Assembly (NCBI GenBank): GCA_963575745.1
Contig: CAUYUJ010003436.1
Span: forward strand, 405,001-440,000
DNA length: 35,000 bases
Reading direction: 5' to 3'
Source: Prorocentrum cordatum
Lineage: Eukaryota; Sar; Dinophyceae; Prorocentrales; Prorocentraceae
This document shows, one piece after another, positions 1 to 11,220 of the stretch (position 1 is the stretch's first letter; every line of letters begins with the position of its first letter). Position numbers and translations under genes: made by a program. The notes beneath the pieces are model-generated. The model saw nothing but the letters and a program-made list of their open reading frames with translations. It had not been told where the DNA came from and made no database searches.

Positions 1-359
1 ATATTTCACCGACGGTTCCAATGGCGCCCCAAGCGGCGGTTGCTCCCAAGGAGTTCGCGACCCCCACTCCTGAGGGTTCACCACGAATGGGAAGGGATCA
101 TGGGTCCGACAGCGGAGCAAGCAGACAAGGACAACAGCCACCAGCAAAAGTACGGATGGGCGAAAAAGTTGGAGGAGATGGATTTGAACGACCGAGCGAC
201 AGGACACGCACAACCTCACAGACAATGCCATCAACAGCATCGGCCTCGCAGTCAAAAAAGTGGGGTGGCACCCCTCGCTGCGAAATGACGGCCGCTGCAG
301 CGAAGGAGTGTCAGAAAGGGTCATGTGTAAGTCAGGAAGTCATGGCATTTTGCCTAGTA
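1..359. other. unique left flank, no recognised gene
   Basis: This stretch is not part of the tandem array. Reading frames on the + strand are open for moderate lengths, and two pieces look protein-like: frame 1 around 85-190 and frame 2 around 200-350, the latter containing NLTDNAINSIGLAVKK. They lie in different frames, so if this was coding it carries a frameshift. The first bases read YFTDGS in frame 2, which resembles the first catalytic strand of RNase H, but the frame meets a stop after 23 codons and nothing else of that fold follows. I recognise no family. It could be a decayed gene or mobile-element fragment cut by the window edge. Confidence 0.4.
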
Positions 360-1176
360 CTTCGCCGCTACGAAAGTTCTGCCAAAATTCAACGCCTCCC
401 GTTAGGCGACGGGGCCCCAGTGCAACGTTGGCAGTGGGCCCGTTAGGCCGCGGGGCTCCAGTGCAATGTTCGGTTGGAGCATTTTTCGATCCAGTCTCGC
501 GCGGCGCCGCCTTTTCGAAATCGAGCCCGCGGGTTTCGAAATCCAGTCGAGCTCGTTTTGGGGGGGAAGTCCTAGGCGAAAGCCGCATTTCGAAATCGAG
601 CCAGAGGTTTCGAAATCCAGTCGAGCTCGTTTTGGGGGGAAGTCCTATGCGAAAGCTGCATTTTCGAGTTTTCGGGCCAGGGCTTTTTAAAATTTTAAAT
701 GCCAAAAGGCGCGGCCATTCCGAAACGGCGGTTTCGCTCGATACTTCTTAGAGAAAACGAGTTCGAACGATTTTGAAACTTTCGGGCTCGATTTCGAAAT
801 GGCGCTCCCGCCTAGGACTTCCGCAAACATAGAATTCGAAACCTTTCTGTTTCGATTTCGAAATGGCGCTCCCGCGCAGGACTTCCTCAAACATAGGAAT
901 CGAAACCTTTCTGCCTCGATTTCGAATTGGCGCCCCCGCACAGGACTTCCTGCAAAATGAGGTTCGGCATTTGTTCCGTTCGAACTCGAAATGTCGCTCC
1001 CGCCACGGGGGTGCTAGCGTCAAGGTGATAACCGGCGCTCGGCTGCACATAGGTTCTGTGGTGCTCTCAGGCTTTGGAGTGATGCTCACGGCCGTCGTGG
1101 TGTTCATCACCAATGTGATGCTCAGGCGCTGTTTAGCTGAAAACACAAAACGGGTCAAAACTTTCGTGGTGCCGAT
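360..1176 (+). repeat. module A copy 1 (array edge)
   Basis: This is the leftmost copy, 817 bp, starting with cttcgccgctacg directly after unique DNA. It carries private variants such as ggcgcggccattcc and a Leu-to-His change in the shared + strand reading frame. It shares the ttctgcc variant near its start with copy 3 and ccagtgcaacg with copy 2. Its 3' part is of the 'ttgttt/ctgttt' class (Cys codon) also seen in copies 2 and 11-19. Confidence 0.95.
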
Positions 1177-1685
1177 GGGCATCTTACATGACTGACATGA
1201 AGTTTTGAAGTTTGAGGTTCCACTGGGCATCTTACACGACTGACATGAAGTGTTGAAGTTCGAAGTTCCATGGGCATCTTACACGACTGACATGCTAGTT
1301 TGAAGTTTGAAGTGGCATCTTACATTACTGACATGAAGTTTTTTAAAACTTGAAGTTTCATGGGCATCTTACACGACGGACATGAAGTTTTGAAGTTTGA
1401 AGTTCCATGGGCATCTTACACGAGTGACATGAAGTTTTGAAGTTTGAAGTTCCACTGGGCATTTTACACGACTGACATGAAGTTTTGAAGTTTGAACTTC
1501 CATTGGGCATCTTACACGACGGACATGACTTTTGGAAGTCTGAAGTGACACCGTACACGACTGAAATGCAGGTTTGAAGTTTGAAGTTACATGGGCATCG
1601 TACACGACTGACATGATGTTTTGAATTTTGAAGATCCATGGGCATCTTACACGACTGACATGAAGTTATGAAGTTTGAAGTTCCA
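1177..1685 (+). repeat. minisatellite block B1, one 11-mer
   Basis: 509 bp of ~47-bp monomers with the core cttacacgactgacatg. It holds one copy each of the two landmark monomer pairs: the ctagtttg type followed by a short gtggcatc monomer near 1290-1330, and the cttttggaagtc type followed by a short gtgacacc monomer near 1525-1560. It ends at gttcca before A2. Confidence 0.93.
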
Positions 1686-2485
1686 CTTCGCCGCTACGAA
1701 AGTTCGGCCAAAATTCAACGCCTCCCGTTAGGCGACGGGGCCCCAGTGCAACGTTGGCAGTGGGCCCGTTTGGCCGCGGGGCCCCAGTACAATGCTCGGT
1801 TGAAGCATTTTTCGATCCAGTCTCGGGCGGCACCGCCCTTTCGAAATCGAGCCCGCGGGTTTCGAAATCCAGTCGAGCTCGTTTTGGGGGGGAAGTCCTA
1901 GGCGAAAGCCGCATTTCGAAATCGAGCCCGAGGTTTCGAAATCCAGTCGAGCTCGTTTTGGGGGGGGGAAGTCCCATGCGAAAGCTGCATTTTCGAGTTT
2001 TCGGGCCAGGGCTTTTTAAAATTTTAAATGCCATTCGCTTGATACTTCTTAGGAAAAAAAAAAAAACGTGTTCGAACGATTTCGAAACTTTCGGGCTCGA
2101 TTCCGAAATGGCGCTCCCGCCCAGGACTTCCGCAAAAAGTGATTTCGAAACCTTTCTGCTTCGATTTCGAAATGGCGGTCCCGCACAGGACTTCCTCAAA
2201 CATAGAAATCGACACCTTTCTGCCTCGATGTCGACATGGCGCCCCCGCACAGGACTTCCTGCAAAATGAAGTTCGGCATTTGTTCCGTTCGAACTCGAAA
2301 TGTCGCTCCCGCCACGGGGGTGCTAGCGTCAAGGTGATAACCGGCGCTCGGCTGCTCATAGGTGCTGTGGTGCTCTCAGGCTTTGGAGTGATGCTCACGG
2401 CCGTCGTGGTGTTCATCACCAATGTGATGCTCAGGCGTTGTTTAGCTGAAAACACAAAACGGGTCAAAACTTCCGTAGCGCCGAT
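1686..2485 (+). repeat. module A copy 2
   Basis: 800 bp. Near 2030 it lacks about 30 bp found in other copies between 'aaatgcca' and 'ttcgctt', and it has an expanded run of 13 A at 2054-2066 where most copies have 6. It has the ggtgctg variant shared with copy 4, the copy two units away. Confidence 0.95.
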
Positions 2486-3555
2486 GGGCATCTTACATGA
2501 CTGACATGAAGTCTTGAAGTTCGAAGTTCCACTGGGCATCCTACACGACTGACATGAAGTGTTGAAGTTCGAAGTTGCATGGGCATCTTACACGACTGAC
2601 ATGATAGCTTGAAGTTTGAAGTGGCATCTTACACGACTGACATGCAGTTTTAAAGTTTGAAGTTCCATGGGCATTTTACACGACTGACATGAAGTGTGAA
2701 GTTCGAAGTTCCATGGGCATCTTACACGACTGACATGATGTTTTGAAGTTTGAAGTTCCACTGGGCATCTTACACGACTGACATGGAGTTTTGAAGTTCG
2801 AAGTTCCACTGGACATCCTACACGACTGCCATGCAGTTTTGAATTTTGAAGTTCCACTGGGCATCTTACACGACTGACATGAAGCTTTGAAGTTTGAAGT
2901 TCCATGGGCATCTTACACGACTGACAGGATTCTTGGAGGTCTGAAGTGACATCGTACACGGCTGACATGCAGGTTTGAAGTTTGAAGTTACATGGGCATC
3001 TTACACGACTGACATGAAGTTTTGGAATTTGAAGTTACATGGGCATCTTACACGATTGACATGAAGTTTTGAAGTTTGAAGTGGGCACCTTACATGATTG
3101 GCATGAAATTTTGAAATTTGACGTTCCACTGGGCACCTTACACGACTGACATGAAGTGTTGAAGTTCGAAGTTCCATGGGCATCTTACACGACTGGCATG
3201 ATAGTTTGAAGTTGGAAGTGGCATCTTACACGACTGACATGAAGTTTTAAAACTTGAAGGTCCATGGGCATCCTACACGACTGACATGAAGTTTTGAAGT
3301 TCGAAGTTCCATGGGCATTTTACACGACTGACATGCAGGTTTGAAGTTTGAAGTTCCACTGGGCATCTTACACGACTGGCACGAAGTTTTGAAGTTTGAA
3401 GTTCCATGGGCATTTTACACGACTGGCGTGCTTTTTGGAAGACTGAAGACGTCGTACACGACTGACATGCAGGTTTGAAGTTTGATGTTCCATGGGCATC
3501 CTACACGACTGACATGAAGTTTTGAGTTTCGAAGTTCCATGGGCATTTTACACGA
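2486..3555 (+). repeat. minisatellite block B2, about two rounds
   Basis: 1070 bp, roughly 23 monomers. The gatag landmark occurs near 2600 and 3198, and the ttggaag landmark near 2930 and 3430. The second short monomer is truncated to gaagacgtcg. The block ends inside a monomer (gggcattttacacga) that is fused to a 5'-truncated A copy. Confidence 0.93.
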
Positions 3556-4361
3556 TTCTGCCAAAAGTCAACGCCTCCCGTTAGGCGACGGGGCCCCAGT
3601 ACAACGTTGGCAGTGGGCCCGTTAGGCCGCGGGGCCCCAGTACAATGTTCGGTTGAAGCATTTTTCGATCCAGTCTCGGGCGGCGCCGTCCTTTCGAAAT
3701 CGAGCCCGCGGGTTTCGAAATCCAGTCGAGCTCGTTTTGGGGGGGAAGTCCTAGGCGAAAGCCACATTTCGAAATCGAGCCCGAGGTTTCGAAATCCAGT
3801 CGAGCTCGCTTTGGAGGGGAAGTCCTAGGCGAAAGCTGCATTTTCGAGTTTTCGGGTCAGGGCTTTTAGAATTTTAAATGCCAAACGGTGTGGCCATTTC
3901 GAGACGGCGGTTTCGCTTGATACTTCCTTTTTTTAAAAAAAACGAGTTCGAACGATTTCGAAACTTTCGGGTTCGATTTCGAAATGGCGCTCCCGCTTAG
4001 GACTTCCGCAAAAATAAAATTCGAAACCTTTCTGCTTCGATTTCGAAATCGCGCTCCCGCGCAGGACTTCCTCAAAAGTAGAAATCGAAACCTTTCTGCC
4101 TCGATTTCGAAATGGCGCCCCCGCACAGGACTTCCTGCAAAATGAGGTTCGGCATTTGTTCCGTTCGAACTCGGAATGTCGCTCCCGCCACGGGGGTGCT
4201 AGCGTCAAGGTGATAACCGGCGCTCGGCTGCTCATAGGTTCTGTGGTGCTCTCAGGCTTTGGAGTGATGCTCACGGCCGTCGTGGTGTTCATCACCAATG
4301 TGATGCTCAGGCGTCGTTTAGCTGAAAACACAGAAGGGGTCAAAACTTTCGTGGTGCCGAT
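3556..4361 (+). repeat. module A copy 3, 5'-truncated
   Basis: It lacks the first ~19 bp of the module: the sequence jumps from a B monomer straight to ttctgccaaaagtc. At 3928-3942 a run of 7 T and 8 A replaces the usual ctagaaaaaa. The ATG of the shared + strand frame is ATC here. It is the first copy of the cgtcgttt class (Arg codon) that continues to copy 10. Confidence 0.95.
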
Positions 4362-4867
4362 GGGCACCTTACATGATTGACATGAAGTTTTGAGGTTTGA
4401 AGTTCCACTGGGCATCTTACACGACTGACATGAAGTGTTAAAGTTCGAAATTCCATGGGCATCTTACACGACTGACATGATAGTTTGAAGTCCGAAGTGG
4501 CATCTTACACGGCTGACATGAAGTTTGAAAACTTGAAATTCCATGGGCATCTTACACGACTGACATGAAGTTTTGAAGTTTGAAGTACCATGGGCATCTT
4601 ACACGACTGACATGCAGGTTTGAAGGTTGAAGTTCCACTTGGCATCTTACACGACTGACGCGAAGTTTTGAAGTTTGAAGTTCCATGGGCATTTTACACG
4701 ACTGGCGTGATTTTTGGAAGTCGGAAGTGACGTCGTACACGACTGACATGCAGGTATGAAGTTTGAAGTTACATGGGCATCTCACACGACTGACATGCAG
4801 GTATGAAGTTTGAAGTTACATGGGCATCTCACACGACTGACATGAAGTTTTGAAGCTTAAAGCTCCA
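4362..4867 (+). repeat. minisatellite block B3, one 11-mer
   Basis: 506 bp. Two adjacent monomers near 4748-4841 are identical over the full 47 bp, including the rarer caggtatg and gcatctcacacg variants. This indicates a very recent single-monomer duplication. Total length nonetheless equals that of other single blocks. Confidence 0.93.
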
Positions 4868-5680
4868 CTTCGCCGCTACGAAAGTTCGGCCAAAATTCAA
4901 CGCCTCCCGTTAGGCGACGGGGCCCCAGTACGACGTTGGCAGTGGGCCCGTTAGGCAGCGGGGCCCCAGTACAATGTTCGGTTGAAGCATTTTTCGAACC
5001 AGTCTCGGGCGGCACCGCCCTTTCGAAATCGAACCCGCGGGTCTCGAAATCCAGTCGAGCTCGTTTTGGGGGGGAAGTCTTAGGCGAAAGCCACATTTCG
5101 AAATCGAGCCCGAGGTTTCGAAATCCAGTCGAGCTCGTTTTGGAGGGGAAGTCCTATGCGAAAGCTGCATTTTCGAGTTCAGGGCTTTTAGAATTTTAAA
5201 TGCCAAACGGTGTGGCCATTTCGAAACGGCGGTTTCGCTTCATACTTCCTAGAAAAAAAAACGAGTTCGAACGATTTCGATACTTTCGGGTTCGATTTCG
5301 AAATGGCGCTCCCGCTTAGGACTTCCGCAAAAATAAAATTCGAAACCTTTCTGCTTCGATTTCGAAATGGCGCTCCCGCGCAGGACTTCTTCAAACATAG
5401 AAATCGAAACCTTGCTGCCTCGATTTCGAAATGGCGCCCCCGCACAGGACTTCCTGCAAAATGAGGTTCGGTATTTGTTCCGTTCGAACTCGAAATGTCG
5501 CTCCCGCCACGGGGGTGCTAGCGTCAAGGTGATAACCGGTGCTCGGCTGCTCATAGGTGCTGTGGTGCTCTCAGGCTTTGGAGTGATGCTCACGGCCGTC
5601 GTTGTGTTCATCACCAATGTGATGCTCAGGCGTCGTTTAGCTGAAAACACCAAACGGGTCAAAACTTTCGTAGCGCCGAT
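4868..5680 (+). repeat. module A copy 4
   Basis: 813 bp. A small deletion near 5176 shortens the cgagttttcgggtcaggg segment to cgagttcaggg. It shares ggtgctg with copy 2. The junction into B carries three extra bases (accttattacatgg). Confidence 0.95.
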
Positions 5681-6742
5681 GGGCACCTTATTACATGGCT
5701 GACATGAAGTTTTGAAGTTTGAAGTTCCATTGGGCATCTTACACGACTGACATGAAGTGTTGAAGTTCGAAGTTTCATGGGCATCTTACACGACTGACAT
5801 GATAGTTTGAAGTATAAAGTGGCATCTTACACGACTGGCATGAAGATTTGAAGTTTGAAGTTCCATGGGCATCTTACACGCTTGGCATGAAGTTGTGAAG
5901 TTGAAGTTCCATGGGCATCTTACACGACTGAAATGAAGTTCTGAAGTTTGAAATTCCATGGGCATCTTACACGACGGACATGCGTGTTTGAACGTTGAAG
6001 TTCCATGGGCATCTTACACGACCGACACGAAGTTTTGAAGTTCGAAGTTCCATGGGCATCTTACACGACTGACGTGATTTTTGGAAGTCTGAAGTGACGT
6101 CGTACACGACTGACATGCAGGTTTGAAGCTTGAAGTTACATGGGCATCTTACACGACCGACATGCAGTTTTGAATTTTGAAGTTCCATGGGCATCTTACA
6201 CGACTGACATGAAGTTTTGAAATATGAAGTTCCATGGGCATCTTACATGACTGACATGAAGTTTAGCAGTCTGAATATCCATTGGGCATCTTACACGACT
6301 GACATGAAGTGTTGAAGTTCTAAGTTCCATGGGTATCTTACACGACTGACATGATAGTTTGAAGTTGGAAGTGGCATCTTTCACGACTGACATGCAGTTT
6401 TAAAGTTTTGAAGTTCCATGGGCATCTTACACGCCTGGCATGAAGTTGTGAAGTTTGAAGTTCCATGGGCATCTTACACGACTGGCATGCAGGTTTGAAG
6501 TTTGAAGTCCCACTGGGCATCCTACACGACTGACATGAAGTTTTGAAGTTTGAAGTTCCATGGGCATTTTACACGACTGACCTGATTTTTGGAAGACTGA
6601 AGTGACGTCGTACACGACTGACATGCAGGTTTGAAGTCTGAAGTTACATGGGCATCTTACACGACTGACATGAAGTTTTGAATTTTGAAGTTCCATGGGC
6701 ATCTTACACGACTGACATGAAGTTTTGAAGTTTGAAGCTCCA
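5681..6742 (+). repeat. minisatellite block B4, about two rounds
   Basis: 1062 bp, roughly 23 monomers. The gatag landmark is near 5790 and 6354 and the ttttggaag landmark near 6070 and 6588. The 564-bp spacing of the first pair is about one monomer longer than the usual 505. Confidence 0.93.
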
Positions 6743-7560
6743 CTTCGCCGCTGCGAAAGTTCAGCCAAAATTCAACGCCTCCCGTTAGGCGACGGGGCCC
6801 CAGTACAACGTTGGCAGTGGGCCCGTGAGGCCGCGGGGCCCCAGTACAATGTTCGGTTGAAGCATTTTTCGATCCAGTCTCGGGCGGCACCGCCCTTTCG
6901 AAATCGAGCCCGCGGGTTTCGAAATCCAGTCGTGCTCGTTTTGGGAGGGAAGTCCTAGGCGAAAGCCACATGTCGAAATCGAGCCCGAGGTTTCGAAATC
7001 CAGTCGAGCTCGCTTTGGAGGGAAAGTCCTATGCGAAAGCTGCATTGTCGAGTTTTCGGGTCAGGGCTTTTTAAAATTTTTAATGCCAAACGGTGTGGCC
7101 ATTTCGATACGGCGGTTTCGCTTGATACTTCCTAGAAAAAACGAGTTCGAACAATTTCGAAACTTTCGGGTTCGATTTCGAAATGGCGCTCCCGCCTGGG
7201 ACTTCCGCAAAAATAAAATTCGAAACCTTTCTGCTTCGATTTCGAAATGGCGCTCCCGCACAGGACTTCCTCAAACATAGAAATCGAAACCTTTCTGCCT
7301 CGATTTCGAAATGGCGCCCCCGCACAGGACGTCCTGCAAAATGAGGTTCGGCATTTGTTCCGTTCGAACTCGAAATGTCGCTCCCGCCACGGGGGTGCTA
7401 GCGTCAAGGTGATAACCGGCGCTCGGCTGCTCATAGTTTCTGTGGTGCTCTCAGGCTTTGGAGTGATGCTCACGGCCGTCGTGGTGTTCATCACCCATGT
7501 GATGCTCAGGCGTCGTTTCGCTGAAAACACAAAACGGGTCAAAATTTTCGTAGCGCCGAT
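6743..7560 (+). repeat. module A copy 5
   Basis: 818 bp. It shares the atagtttctg and cacatgtcg variants with the next copy (A6) and ggacgtcc with copy 9. The 5' end reads cttcgccgctgcg instead of ctacg. Confidence 0.95.
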
Positions 7561-8065
7561 GGGCATCTTACGTGACTGACATGAAGTTTTGAAGTTTGAA
7601 GTTCCACTGGGCATCTGACATGACTGACATGAAGTGTTGAAGTTCGAAGTTCCATGGGCATCTTACACGACTGACATGATAGTTGAAGTTCGAAGTGGTA
7701 TCTTACACGACTGACATGAAGTTTTAAAGTTTGAAGTTCCATGGGCATCTTACACGACTGACATGAAGTTTTGAAGTTTGAAGTTCCACGGGCATCTTAC
7801 ACGACTGACATGCAGGTTCGAAGCTTGAAGTTCCATTGGGCATCTTACACGACTGACACGAAGTTTTGAAGTTTGAAGTTCCATGGGCATCTTACACGAC
7901 TGACATGATTTTTGGAAGACTGAAGTGACGTCGTACACGACTGGCATGCAGGTTTGAAGTTTGAAGTTACATGGGCATTTTACACGACTGACATGAAGTT
8001 TTGAATTTCGATGTTCCATGGGCATCTTACACGACTGACATGAAGGTTTGAAATTTGAAGCTCCC
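7561..8065 (+). repeat. minisatellite block B5, one 11-mer (reference block)
   Basis: 505 bp, the clearest example of the 11-mer. By start of monomer the order is: junction monomer; cactgggc...gaagtgttg; ...gatagttg; short gtggtatc; ordinary; caggttcg; gacacgaag; gatttttggaag; short gtgacgtcg...caggt; gttacatggg; ordinary; then A. Nine monomers of 47 bp plus two of 41 bp account for the length. Confidence 0.95.
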
Positions 8066-8881
8066 CTTCGCCGCTACGAAAGTTTGGCCAAAATTCAACG
8101 CCTCCCGCTAGGCGACGGGGCCCCAGTACAACGTTGGCAGTGGGCCCGCGAGGCCGCGGGGCCCCAGTACAATGTTCGGTTGAAGCATTTTTCGATCCAG
8201 TCTCGGGCGGCACCGCCCTTTCGAAATCGAGCCCGCGGGTTTCGAAATCCAGTCGAGCTCGTTTGGAGGGGAAGTCCTCGGCGAAAGCCACATGTCGAAA
8301 TCGAGCCCGAGGTTTCGAAATCCAGTCGAGCTCGTGTTGGAGGGGAAGTCCTATGCGAAAGCTGCATTTTCGAGTTTTCGGGTCAGGGTTTTTTAAATTT
8401 TAAATGCTAAACGGTGTGGCCATTTCGAAACGGCGGTTTCGCTTGATACTTCATAGAAAAAACGAGTTCGAACGATTTCGAAACTTTCGGATTCGATTTC
8501 GAAATGGCGCTCCCGCTTAGGACTTCCGGACACATAGAATTCGAAATCTTTCTGCTTCGATTTCGAAATGGCGCTCCCGCGCAGGACTTCCTCAAAAATA
8601 GAAATCGAAACCTTTCTGCCTCGATTTCGACATGGCGCCCCCGCACAGGACTTCCTGCAAAATGAGGTTCGGCATTTGTTCCGTTCGAACTCGGAATGTC
8701 GCTCCCGCCACGGGGGTGCTAGCGTCAAGGTGATGACCGGCGCTCGGCTGCTCATAGTTTCTGTGGTGCTCTCAGGCTTTGGAGTGATGCTCACGGCCGT
8801 CGTGGTGTTCATCACCAATGTGATGCTCTGGCGTCGTTCAGATGAAAACACAAAACGGGTCGAAACTTTCGTAGCGCCGAT
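8066..8881 (+). repeat. module A copy 6
   Basis: 816 bp. Private variants include ctctggcgtcgttcagatg near the 3' end and ggacacatag in the 64-bp repeats. It shares tgatgacc with copies 7 and 9, and atagtttctg with copy 5. Confidence 0.95.
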
Positions 8882-9896
8882 GGGCACCTTCCATGACTGA
8901 CATGAAGTTTTGAAGTTTGAAGTTCCACTGGGCATCTTACACGACTGACATGAAGTGTTGAAGTTCGAAGTTCCATGGGCATCTTACACGACTGACATGA
9001 TAGTTTGAAGTTCGAAGTGGCATCTTACACGACTGACATGAAGTTTTGAAGTTTGAAGTTCCCTGGGCATCTTTCACGACGGACATGAAGTTTTGAAGTT
9101 TGAAGTTCCATGGGCATCTTACACGACTGACATGCAGGTATGATGGTTGAAATTCCATTGAGCATTTTACGCGACTGACACGAAGTTTTGAAGTGTGAAG
9201 TTCCATGGGCATCTTACATGACTGGCATGATTTTTTGAAGTCTGAAGTGACGTCGTACACGACTGCCATGCAGTTTTGCAGTTTGAAGTCACATGGGCAT
9301 CTTACACGACTGACATGAAGTTTTGCATGTTGAAGTTCCATGGGCATCTTACACGACTGACATGAAGTTTTGAAGTTTGAAGTTCCACTGGGCATCTCAC
9401 ATGATTGACATGCAGGTTTTGAGTTTGAAGTTCCACTGGGCATCTTACGCGACTGACATGATGTGTTGAAGTTCGAAGTTACATGGGCATCTAACACGAC
9501 TGACATGATAGTTTGAAGTTCGAAGTGGTATCTTACACGACTGACATGAAGTTTTGAAGTTTGAAGTTCCATGGGCATCTTACACGACTGACATGAAGTT
9601 TTGAAGTTTGAAGTGCCATGGGCATTTTACACGATTGACATGCAGGTTTGAAGGTTGAAGTTCCATTGGGCATCTTACACGACTGACACGAAGTTGTGAA
9701 GTTGGAAGTCCCATGGGCATCTTACACGACTGACATGATTTTTGGAAGACTGAAGTGACGTCGTACACGACTGACATGCAGGTTTGAAGTTTGAAGTTAC
9801 ATGGGCATCTTTACACGACTGACATGAAGTTTTGAGCTTTGAAGTTCCATGGGCATCTTACACGACTGACATGAAGTTTTGAAGTTTGAAGTTCTA
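8882..9896 (+). repeat. minisatellite block B6, two rounds
   Basis: 1015 bp, about 22 monomers. The gatag landmark is near 8998 and 9507 (509 bp apart) and the tttttggaag landmark near 9229 and 9737 (508 bp apart). This is a clean tandem duplication of the 11-mer. Confidence 0.94.
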
Positions 9897-10714
9897 CTTC
9901 GCCGCTACGAAAGTTCGGCCAACATTCAACGCCTCCCGTTAGGCGACGGGGCCCCAGTACAACGTTGGCAGTGGGCCCGTTAGGCCGCGGGGCCCCAGTA
10001 CAATGTTCGGTTGAAGCATTTTTCGATCCAGTCTCGGGCGGCACCGCCCTTTCGAAATCGAGCCCGCGGGTTTCGAAATCCAGTCGAGCTCGTTTTGGGG
10101 GGGAAGTCCTAGGCGAAAGCCGCATTTCGAAATCGAGCCCGAGGTTTCGAAATCCAGTCGAGCTTGTTTTGGAGGGGAAGTCCTATGCGAAAGCTGCATT
10201 TTCGAGTTTTCGGGTCAGGGCTTTTTAAAATTTTAAATGCCAAATGGTGTGGCCATTTCGAAACGGCGGTTTCGCTTAATACTTCCTAGAAAAAACGAGT
10301 TCGAACGATTTCGAAACTTTCGGGTTCGATTTCGAAATGGCGCTCCCGCCTAGGACTTCCGCAAAAATAGAATTCGAAACCTTTCTGCTTCGATTTCGAA
10401 ATGGCGCTCCCGCGCAGGACTTCCTCAAACATAGAAATCGAAACCTTTCTGCCTCGATTTCGACATGGCGCTCCCGCACAGGACTTCCTGCAAAATGAGG
10501 TTCGGCATTTGTTCCGTTCGAACTCGAAATGTCGCTCCCGCCACGGGGGTGCTAGCGTCAAGGTGATGACCGGCGCTCGGCTGCTCATAGGTTCTGTGGT
10601 GCTCTCAGGCTTTGGAGTGATGCTCACGGCCGTCGTGGTGTTCATCACCAATGTGATGCTCAGGCGTCGTTTAGCTGAAAACACAAAACGGGTCGAAACT
10701 TTCGTAGCGCCGAT
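9897..10714 (+). repeat. module A copy 7 (reference copy)
   Basis: 818 bp, close to an eyeball consensus. It shows the nested repeats clearly: a 41-bp direct repeat with ggggccccagtac (from 9935 and 9976), a 75-bp repeat beginning ttcgaaatcgagcccg (10051 and 10126), and a 64-bp repeat beginning cgatttcga (10327, 10391, 10455) with a degenerate fourth member near 10517. Confidence 0.96.
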
Positions 10715-11220
10715 GAGCACCTTACATGACTGACATGAAGTTTTGAAGTTTGAAGTTCCACTGGGCATCTTACACGACTGACATGAAGTGTTGAGTTTCG
10801 AAGTTCCATGGGCATCTAACACGACTGACATGATAGTTTGAAGTTCGAAGTGGTATCTTACACGACTGACATGGAGTTTTAAACTTTGAAGGTCCATGGG
10901 CATCATACACGACTGACATGAAGTTTTGAAGTTTGAAGTCCCATGGGTATCTTACACGACTGACATGCAGGTTTGAAGGTTGAAATTCCACTGGGCATCT
11001 TACACGACTGACACGAAGTTTTGAAGCTTGAAGTTCCATGGGCATTTTACACGACCGACATGATTGTTGGAAGACTGAAGTGACGTCGTACACGATTGAC
11101 ATGCAGGTTTGCAGTTTGAAGTTACATGGGCATTTTACACGACTGACATGAAGTTTTGAGTTTTGAAGTACCATGGACATCTTACACGACTGACATGAAG
11201 TTTTGAAGTTTGAAGTTGCA
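10715..11220 (+). repeat. minisatellite block B7, one 11-mer
   Basis: 506 bp. Landmarks are gatagtttg near 10830 and gattgttggaag near 11062, about 232 bp apart. The junction monomer reads gatgagcacc instead of gatgggcacc. Confidence 0.93.

Noticed and set aside
1177-1685. CRISPR-like array of ~47-bp repeats
   Set aside because: The monomers are contiguous with no unique spacers, and the monomers themselves vary.
10286-10906. A ~160-codon - strand frame across module A, present in many copies
   Set aside because: It overlaps the + strand 110-codon frame and other open frames over the same bases. Several frames being open at once in a homogenised repeat argues that none is selected.
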